Assembly (NCBI RefSeq): GCF_015840715.1
Contig: NZ_CP060397.1
Span: 1,550,001 to 1,614,000, forward strand
Reading direction: 5' to 3'
Length of the DNA stretch: 64,000 nucleotides
Origin: Synechococcus sp. CBW1004
GTDB lineage: Bacteria > Cyanobacteriota > Cyanobacteriia > PCC-6307 > Cyanobiaceae
Every line of letters starts with the position of its first letter. The first letter of the stretch is position 1. The notes under the pieces are model-generated. The model worked only from the letters and a program-made list of their open reading frames with translations, did no database searches and was not told where the DNA came from. This document shows positions 59,273 through 64,000 of the stretch, one piece after another. The position numbers and the translations under genes were made by a program.

Positions 59273-60115
59273 TCAGGCCAGGCCGAGGGCGGCGAGAACG
59301 TCGTCGCTGCTGAGGGCACCCAGGCCACTGCGGGATGTGAGTCCTTTTACTCCGTCCCGACGCGGGAGGCTGTCGTCCTCGCGGCCCAGGGCCACCAGCG
59401 GCACACCACAGAGGAGGGCCAGCTCCTCGCTGAGCGGATCGCTGGCGAGCACCACATCGCTGGCCGCCACCAGGGCGGCACGGCGCAGGGCCGTGGCGGC
59501 CGTCGCCGGCGGCAGCTCCAGGCTGCGCAGCCCCGGCAGGGTGGAGCGGATGCGCTGCGGGAGCCGCTGCCATTGCTCCGCCGGCCAGTCGCCGGGCACG
59601 CCGGCGGGGGCGAGCAACAGCATCGGCCCGTCGCCGGCGGGCAGGCTGGCCTGGGCCTCACGCAACAGTTCCGGGGGCAGCGCGAGGCGAAAGGCGTCGG
59701 CCGCCAGGGTCACGCCGATCGGCTGCAGATAGGCCTGCAGGGCCTGGGCCGGCCATCCCGCGTCGGTCGGAGCCACCCTGCTGGTGGCGGAGAAGCCAGC
59801 GGCGGCGATGCGGGTGGGGATATGGCTCATCGAGAGCATCAGATCCACCTGGCGGCCACGGGCCAGATTGATGCAGACCTGAAAATCGGGCTCCCGGACC
59901 GAGCCCAGCAGGTTGGCCCAGTCGGCCAGGCTGGCGTTGCGGAAGTCGAAGGGAATGGTCTTCTCGACAGCGGGAAGCAGCTTCCACAGCGGCGCCAGCG
60001 CCGGCGCACAGGCCACCTGCAGCGCGAAGCCGAGCTGGCTGGCCACCGCCGCGGCCGCGGGCAGGGCCTGCACCTGACTGAGCTCATCTCCCGGGATCAG
60101 AAAGAGCGCACGCAT
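59273..60115 (-). CDS. Glycosyltransferase family 9-like protein (heptosyltransferase-related)
   Basis: This 280-residue protein starts MRALFLIPGDELSQVQALPAA and has the GT-B outline of family 9: FDFRNASLADWANLLGSVREPDF, LMLSMSHIPTRIAAAG, LLLAPAGVPGDWPAEQWQRL, and SDVVLASDPLSEELALLCGVPLVAL. GT9 enzymes add heptoses to LPS; picocyanobacterial LPS is said to lack heptose, so the sugar may differ. The start is at 60115, with a TACAAT -10 upstream. Divergent from ispD. Confidence 0.8.
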   Translation of the reverse strand: MRALFLIPGDELSQVQALPAAAAVASQLGFALQVACAPALAPLWKLLPAVEKTIPFDFRNASLADWANLLGSVREPDFQVCINLARGRQVDLMLSMSHIPTRIAAAGFSATSRVAPTDAGWPAQALQAYLQPIGVTLAADAFRLALPPELLREAQASLPAGDGPMLLLAPAGVPGDWPAEQWQRLPQRIRSTLPGLRSLELPPATAATALRRAALVAASDVVLASDPLSEELALLCGVPLVALGREDDSLPRRDGVKGLTSRSGLGALSSDDVLAALGLA

Positions 60116-60145
60116 GCCGGGAGGGAGTGTCTTTTGCCTGGGCTG

Positions 60146-60151
60146 ATTGTA
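60146..60151 (-). promoter_or_regulatory. Candidate -10 box TACAAT for the GT9 gene
   Basis: TACAAT on the minus strand lies 30 bases before the ATG at 60115, giving a leader of about 24 bases. It lies in the 77-base divergent gap with ispD. Confidence 0.55.
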
Positions 60152-60192
60152 TGGAAGGGTTCTGAAGGCTCCCCCGCAGGAGAACGCGAGTT

Positions 60193-60891
60193 GTGCATCT
60201 GCTGATCGTCGCCGCCGGCAGCGGCCGCCGCATGGGTGCGGCCGCCAACAAGCTGCTGCTGCCGCTGCTGGGCCGCCCCGTGCTGGCCTGGACCCTGGAA
60301 GCCGCCCTGGCCAGCGAGGCGATCCGCTGGATCGGCATCGTCGGCCAGCCCGTGGATGAACAGGCGGTGGCGGCGATCGTGGCGGCCTCCGGTGCCGACA
60401 GGCCTGTGCAGTGGATCCTCGGCGGAGAAACGCGCCAGGAGTCGGTGCGCCGCGGTCTGGCAGCCCTGCCGGCACAGGCCGCTGGGGTGCTGATCCACGA
60501 CGGCGCACGCTGCCTGGTGGAACCCTCTCTGTTCGCGCGCTGCGCCGAGGCGGTGGCCCGGGGCGAGTCGGTGATCGCCGCCACCCCTGTGACCGACACG
60601 ATCAAGCAGGTGGATGCTGACGGCAGGATCCACGCCACGCCGGATCGCCAGGGTCTGTGGGCGGCACAGACCCCCCAGGGCTTTCCGGTCGAGGCTCTCG
60701 TCGACGCCCATGCCCGGGCCGAAGCCGAAGGCTGGAGCGTCACCGACGACGCCTCCCTGTTCGAGCGGCTGGGGCTGCCGGTGCGGGTGCTGGAGGCGCC
60801 GCCGTCCAACATCAAGCTCACGACACCGATCGACCTGACCCTCGCCGAGGCGGTGCTGACGGTCCGAAACGAGATCACAGCAAGAGACTGA
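60193..60891 (+). CDS. ispD: 2-C-methyl-D-erythritol 4-phosphate cytidylyltransferase
   Basis: This 232-residue enzyme makes CDP-ME, the third step of the MEP isoprenoid pathway. Motifs are [22 protein letters not shown] (CTP-binding), [43 protein letters not shown], and [14 protein letters not shown]. The start is GTG at 60193, with a good AGGAGA 10 bases upstream. Isoprenoid precursors feed the prenyltransferases CtaB and UbiA also in this window. Confidence 0.95.
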   Translation: MHLLIVAAGSGRRMGAAANKLLLPLLGRPVLAWTLEAALASEAIRWIGIVGQPVDEQAVAAIVAASGADRPVQWILGGETRQESVRRGLAALPAQAAGVLIHDGARCLVEPSLFARCAEAVARGESVIAATPVTDTIKQVDADGRIHATPDRQGLWAAQTPQGFPVEALVDAHARAEAEGWSVTDDASLFERLGLPVRVLEAPPSNIKLTTPIDLTLAEAVLTVRNEITARD

Positions 60892-60978
60892 GAAGCTCAT
60901 GCCAATACAAGCACTGGCACAGAAGCGAGGCCGACCGATGCTGGCTCGGTGATATTACACTTCAAAATAAAGCTGCTA

Positions 60979-62016
60979 ATGATTAGCTCACTTCCAAATC
61001 ACTTCCGTCGCCAAGCAGGTGATAACCAGAATTTCACTTCTCTCTCCGGCCCATTCCGGATCCGCAAGAGCGCCGATCTGACCGCGCTCCTCTCTCTGCC
61101 GGTGCTTGCGGCATTTGCGCTGTTCGCCTCACCGGCCCGTGCCCTGCCAGCGGCCTCCCTGCAGCTGTTCCGCCTTGACGGCCAGGGGATGAAACCGATG
61201 CCTGCGGTCAGCGCTCTGCTCAACGCGACGACCCAGTCCCAGCGGCCTGCCGCCGCCACGAGCGATGTGGCACCGCAAGCCTTAACCCCATCTCAGAGCC
61301 AGGGGCAGATTTTCGTTCCTGCTGAAGCAGCTGATCGGCAGCGGAGCGCAAGCAACCCATCCGTCCTGGCGGTTTCCACCCTCTCAACGACGACCCGCAC
61401 AGGGGTCTCCCAAGACACAGCCCTGAGCCCCAGCAGGGCTGACGAGGGAGGTTCTTTGCAATTGATCGCCCAGGCCGACGGCAGCCTGTCCGATCCCAAG
61501 GTGCTGGAAGTCGACCAGGCTTTGAAGGTGGAAGTCAACCCTCAGGGAGGGCAACTGACCGCCAGCCTGGATCAGAACAGCCTCACCCTTCGTTTCAACA
61601 AAGCGATTCCGACAGATCTCAAGGGTCCCATCACGGTTCGCTTCATCAATTCGGATGACACTCTCGGCGAGACCCAACAGCAGATCAGTAAATACACCGT
61701 TTCGCAGGATGGTCTGGAGGTCACCCTGAGACCGGGTACCGATCTCCCAGCCGGCACCAATTTTGCCTTTCAATTCCCGAGCACCTGCGATCAGGGTCCC
61801 TGCGTCTATCCGAGCCAGCCTGTGGGCCAACCGCTCTATGTGGGCTTCAATTCGCCTCAGGTGATCGGGCCGGCAGTGCTGGCTGGGGCCGCCGCCTCCA
61901 CCATCCCGACCTGGGCCGTGATCCTCGGTGTCGTCGTGGTGGGCTTCGGGGTGGCCGCCGCCAGCGGTGCCTTCAGCAGTGGCGGCGGCGGCGGCACCAA
62001 TCCCAGTTCGCAATGA
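60979..62016 (+). CDS. Surface-type protein with Ig-like domain and C-terminal membrane anchor
   Basis: This protein of about 345 residues is unfamiliar. It has an N-terminal segment rich in Asn/Ser, a signal-like helix (LTALLSLPVLAAFALFASPARA), then a Ser/Thr/Gln-rich stretch (about 65-165). An Ig-like sandwich of the Big/SbsA kind follows (about 170-265: QLTASLDQNSLTLRFNKAIPTDLKG, then VSQDGLEVTLRPGTDLPAGTNFAFQF). A two-Cys loop, one hydrophobic helix (PTWAVILGVVVVGFGVAAASG) and a Ser/Gly tail end it. The GTG at 60949 is a possible earlier start. The 5' region is AT-rich compared with the window. Confidence 0.75.
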   Translation: MISSLPNHFRRQAGDNQNFTSLSGPFRIRKSADLTALLSLPVLAAFALFASPARALPAASLQLFRLDGQGMKPMPAVSALLNATTQSQRPAAATSDVAPQALTPSQSQGQIFVPAEAADRQRSASNPSVLAVSTLSTTTRTGVSQDTALSPSRADEGGSLQLIAQADGSLSDPKVLEVDQALKVEVNPQGGQLTASLDQNSLTLRFNKAIPTDLKGPITVRFINSDDTLGETQQQISKYTVSQDGLEVTLRPGTDLPAGTNFAFQFPSTCDQGPCVYPSQPVGQPLYVGFNSPQVIGPAVLAGAAASTIPTWAVILGVVVVGFGVAAASGAFSSGGGGGTNPSSQ

Positions 62017-62050
62017 TCGTGGGCCGGCACACCTGATCCCTTCGTTGTCA

Positions 62051-62069
62051 GCCCCGTTGCCATCGGGGC
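62051..62069. terminator. Possible 6-bp hairpin between convergent genes
   Basis: GCCCCG (62051-62056) and CGGGGC (62064-62069) pair around a 7-base loop between the surface-protein gene and the LD-carboxypeptidase gene. No T-run follows, so evidence is weak. Confidence 0.3.
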
Positions 62070-62126
62070 CATGGAGGTTCTCCACAGGAGCTGCCGATGA
62101 CGATCTCGGGTGACCTCACGGCTGCA

Positions 62127-63038
62127 TCAGCTCAGCAAGGACAGCACGCCCCGGTCTCCGTCGAGGCATGCCGGCACGGCAAGCGGCAGAGCCGCATTTC
62201 CCGGGGTATGGCCCACCGGCAGCCCCGCCACGACAGGGATACCCAGATCGCTGCTGCGTTCGCGCAGCACCTGCTCGAGGCTGAAGCGGCGTTCAGCGGG
62301 CCGATCGTCCTCCGGGTCATCACAACCGCTGAAGCTGCCGAAGGCCAGACCCGCCAGCTGCTGCAGAGCACCGCAGAGACGCCAATGGGTGAGCATGCGC
62401 TCGATCCGGTATGGAGCCTCGCCCACGTCCTCAAGCACCAGGATCGCCCCGGCCAGCGGCGGCAGATGGGGCGTTCCGAGCAGATGGGTCGCCACCGTGA
62501 GGTTGGCCACCAGCAGCGGACCCTCGGCGACTCCACCGCACCAGCTCTCGCCCTGCAGCGGCGGCAGTGGCTCGCCGAACAGCAGCGCCCGCAGCCGCTC
62601 CTGACTCCACTCCGGTTCAGCGGCCAGGGTGGTGAGCAGCGGACCGTGGACGCCGCCACCGCGGCCCTGGGCGACGCGGTCGAACAGCAGCGAGGTGACA
62701 TCGGAGAAGCCCAGCAGCCAGTTCGCCTCGGCCGGCGGCCGCCGCTCCAGCAGGCGGGCCGCTCCCCAGCCGCCGCGCACGCAGGCCAGCAGGGCCGGTG
62801 GCTCCGATCCGGACGGGCTCAGATCAGCCAGTCGCTCGCGGTCTTGCCCCGCCAGATAGCCCCAGCGGCGCTCCAGCAGGGCCTCGGGGTCCCCGTCGGT
62901 CTCCAGCCCCCAGGAGCGCAGCAGCTCCAGACCCGCCAGCAGCGCCTCACCGCTCTGCAGGGCGGAGCTGGCGGCCACGAGCCCGACGCGGTCGCCGCGT
63001 CGCAGGGGGCTGGGCAGGGGCAGCAGCGGAGCGTTCAC
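62127..63038 (-). CDS. LD-carboxypeptidase family protein (S66)
   Basis: This 303-residue protein has the S66 fold. The Ser nucleophile lies in LLGFSDVTSLL. VRGGWGAARLL precedes it, Glu in LVLEDVGEAPYRIERML follows, and His is in AGLPVGHTPGNAALPL. LD-carboxypeptidases trim the terminal D-Ala of tetrapeptides in peptidoglycan recycling. The GTG at 63038 overlaps the ubiA stop (GTGA) and is preferred over an upstream ATG inside ubiA. No signal peptide, so it is cytosolic. Confidence 0.92.
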   Translation of the reverse strand: MNAPLLPLPSPLRRGDRVGLVAASSALQSGEALLAGLELLRSWGLETDGDPEALLERRWGYLAGQDRERLADLSPSGSEPPALLACVRGGWGAARLLERRPPAEANWLLGFSDVTSLLFDRVAQGRGGGVHGPLLTTLAAEPEWSQERLRALLFGEPLPPLQGESWCGGVAEGPLLVANLTVATHLLGTPHLPPLAGAILVLEDVGEAPYRIERMLTHWRLCGALQQLAGLAFGSFSGCDDPEDDRPAERRFSLEQVLRERSSDLGIPVVAGLPVGHTPGNAALPLAVPACLDGDRGVLSLLS

Positions 63039-63943
63039 AACTGAGGGAGGATCAGGGCCAGCAGCAACAGGGCCCCCAGCCGCACCTGGTTGGCGAAGTG
63101 GCGGCCGTAGGCGCTGCGGGGCAGATCGGAACGGTGCAGCTGCCAGGCCTCCCACTGCATCGCCAGCGCGGCCAGGGCCCAGGGCAGCCAGAACGCCGGC
63201 GTGGCGACCTGGCGCAGCAGGGCCGCCCCAGCCAGGGCCGCCACCGTGACGCCATAGGAGAGCGCCACCGCCAGAGGCGCCTGGTCGCCGAGGCTCAGGG
63301 CACTGCTGCGCACGCCGACGCGCCGGTCGTCGTCCCGGTCGGCCATGGCGTAGACGGTGTCGAAGCCGAAGGTCCAGCTCAGGACCGCCAGCCAGGTGAG
63401 CGCCAGCGGCAGGCCCTGCAGGGTGCCGCTGGCCGCCGCCCAGGGGATCAGCACCGCGAACCCCCAGCAGAGGGCCAGCACCAGCTGGGGATAGGGGAAC
63501 CAGCGCTTGGCCGAGGGATAGAGCAGCACCGGCGGCAGAGCCGCCACGGCCAGCGCCAGGCAGAGCCCCAGGTGGGCCGGAGGCAGCGCCAGCACCACCA
63601 GCAACGCCGCCAGCAGGCAGAGCAGCATCAGGATCCAGGCGGTGCCCACGGCCACCCGGCCATCGGCCAAGGGACGGCTGCGGGTGCGCTCCACGAGCGG
63701 ATCGATGCGGCGGTCCCAGAGATCATTGGCGATGCAGCCGGCGGCGCTGACCGCCAGGCCTCCCAGCACGATCCAGCCCACGAGGGCTGCCGGCGGCGGC
63801 GACTGGGGCTGCAGCCACAGGGCCCAGCCCGCCGGGATCAGCAGGATCAGACGACCGCTGGGCTTGTGCCAGCGCACCAGTTCCAGCCAGGCGAGCGGGC
63901 CGCCCTCGCGCCTGGCCGGGCGCCCATCGCCGCTGTCCGTCAT
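63035..63943 (-). CDS. ubiA: 4-hydroxybenzoate polyprenyltransferase (UbiA family)
   Basis: This 302-residue membrane prenyltransferase attaches the polyprenyl tail to 4-hydroxybenzoate on the way to plastoquinone. It has about eight helices. The first Asp-rich motif is NDLWDRRID with R-x-RPLADG after it, and the second is YAMADRDDDRRVG. Its product feeds the NDH-1 and oxidase electron chain also encoded here. It overlaps the LD-carboxypeptidase start by 4 bases. The first residues are disordered. Confidence 0.95.
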   Translation of the reverse strand: MTDSGDGRPARREGGPLAWLELVRWHKPSGRLILLIPAGWALWLQPQSPPPAALVGWIVLGGLAVSAAGCIANDLWDRRIDPLVERTRSRPLADGRVAVGTAWILMLLCLLAALLVVLALPPAHLGLCLALAVAALPPVLLYPSAKRWFPYPQLVLALCWGFAVLIPWAAASGTLQGLPLALTWLAVLSWTFGFDTVYAMADRDDDRRVGVRSSALSLGDQAPLAVALSYGVTVAALAGAALLRQVATPAFWLPWALAALAMQWEAWQLHRSDLPRSAYGRHFANQVRLGALLLLALILPQL

Positions 63944-63964
63944 GCGCTGCTGGAGCTTCTGCGC

Positions 63965-63970
63965 AGGCTA
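63965..63970 (-). promoter_or_regulatory. Candidate -10 box TAGCCT for ubiA
   Basis: TAGCCT on the minus strand lies 21 bases before the ubiA ATG, predicting a leader of about 14 bases. Its 13-base context (63961-63973) is the same as before the DciA gene. Confidence 0.4.
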
Positions 63971-64000
63971 GGGGCCGGCCGGACAGGCGCCGAACCCGGG

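Overview
This window is about 64 kb of a very GC-rich chromosome with tightly packed genes, from a cyanobacterium. The gene content (kaiC, nblS, ndhB, a cytochrome oxidase set, cyAbrB, DUF1825, Vipp1, a lone groEL) and the gene order (kaiC><nblS-purD; purC-omp85-lpxC-fabZ-lpxA-lpxB-msrA; ctaCDE<>ctaAB) point to the picocyanobacterial Synechococcus/Cyanobium lineage. The GC content suggests a Cyanobium-like freshwater or brackish member. This placement is inferred from recognised genes and synteny, not from a marker phylogeny. I see no transposase, integrase, phage gene, CRISPR array, rRNA or tRNA.

Layout. 1-4022: the end of kaiC converges on a purD-nblS operon, and a perfect inverted repeat lies at the junction. 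4150-12892: an exported protein, purC, the outer-membrane assembly protein Omp85/BamA, the lipid A genes lpxC-fabZ-lpxA-lpxB, and msrA; most junctions overlap or nearly touch. 13154-21271: small hypotheticals, pepA, a HhH/GIY-YIG gene pair, DUF1825, tyrS, a cupin, a membrane-protein gene broken by an in-frame TAG, and pyrF. 21338-29874: an outer-membrane protein, an FAD amine oxidase, a sugar-kinase-like protein and a DOMON-like protein, then dciA, vipp1, trxA, an aminotransferase and birA. 30140-44626: an M23 peptidase, an ABC ATPase with ndhB, topA, a lipoprotein, a DUF2232 protein, a CobT-like protein, a solute-binding protein, an aldo/keto reductase with Fe-S motifs, a bifunctional nuclease, ribE, an HdeD-like protein and cyAbrB.

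44780-52369: ctaCDE (aa3-type oxidase) diverges from the heme A genes ctaA-ctaB, which are followed by a two-gene ABC exporter. 52379-63943: a disordered protein, nanE, a small membrane protein, the lone groEL2, fabG, a K+ channel, a family 9 glycosyltransferase, ispD, an AT-richer surface-type protein, an LD-carboxypeptidase and a UbiA prenyltransferase.

Most of the window is housekeeping: purine and pyrimidine synthesis, lipid A and envelope assembly, respiration and heme A, quinone and isoprenoid supply. Genes are often coupled by 4-bp stop/start overlaps (ATGA, GTGA, TTGA). Where a promoter can be guessed, it is usually a lone TAnnnT -10 box a few tens of bases before the start codon. The best leads are the TAG-interrupted gene (19212-20405), the HhH/GIY-YIG pair (15238-16631), the kaiC/nblS inverted repeat (645-685), the phased GAGAC repeats before an exporter permease (51239-51278), and the unfamiliar Ig-like surface protein (60979-62016). 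I did not find a clear new multi-gene system.
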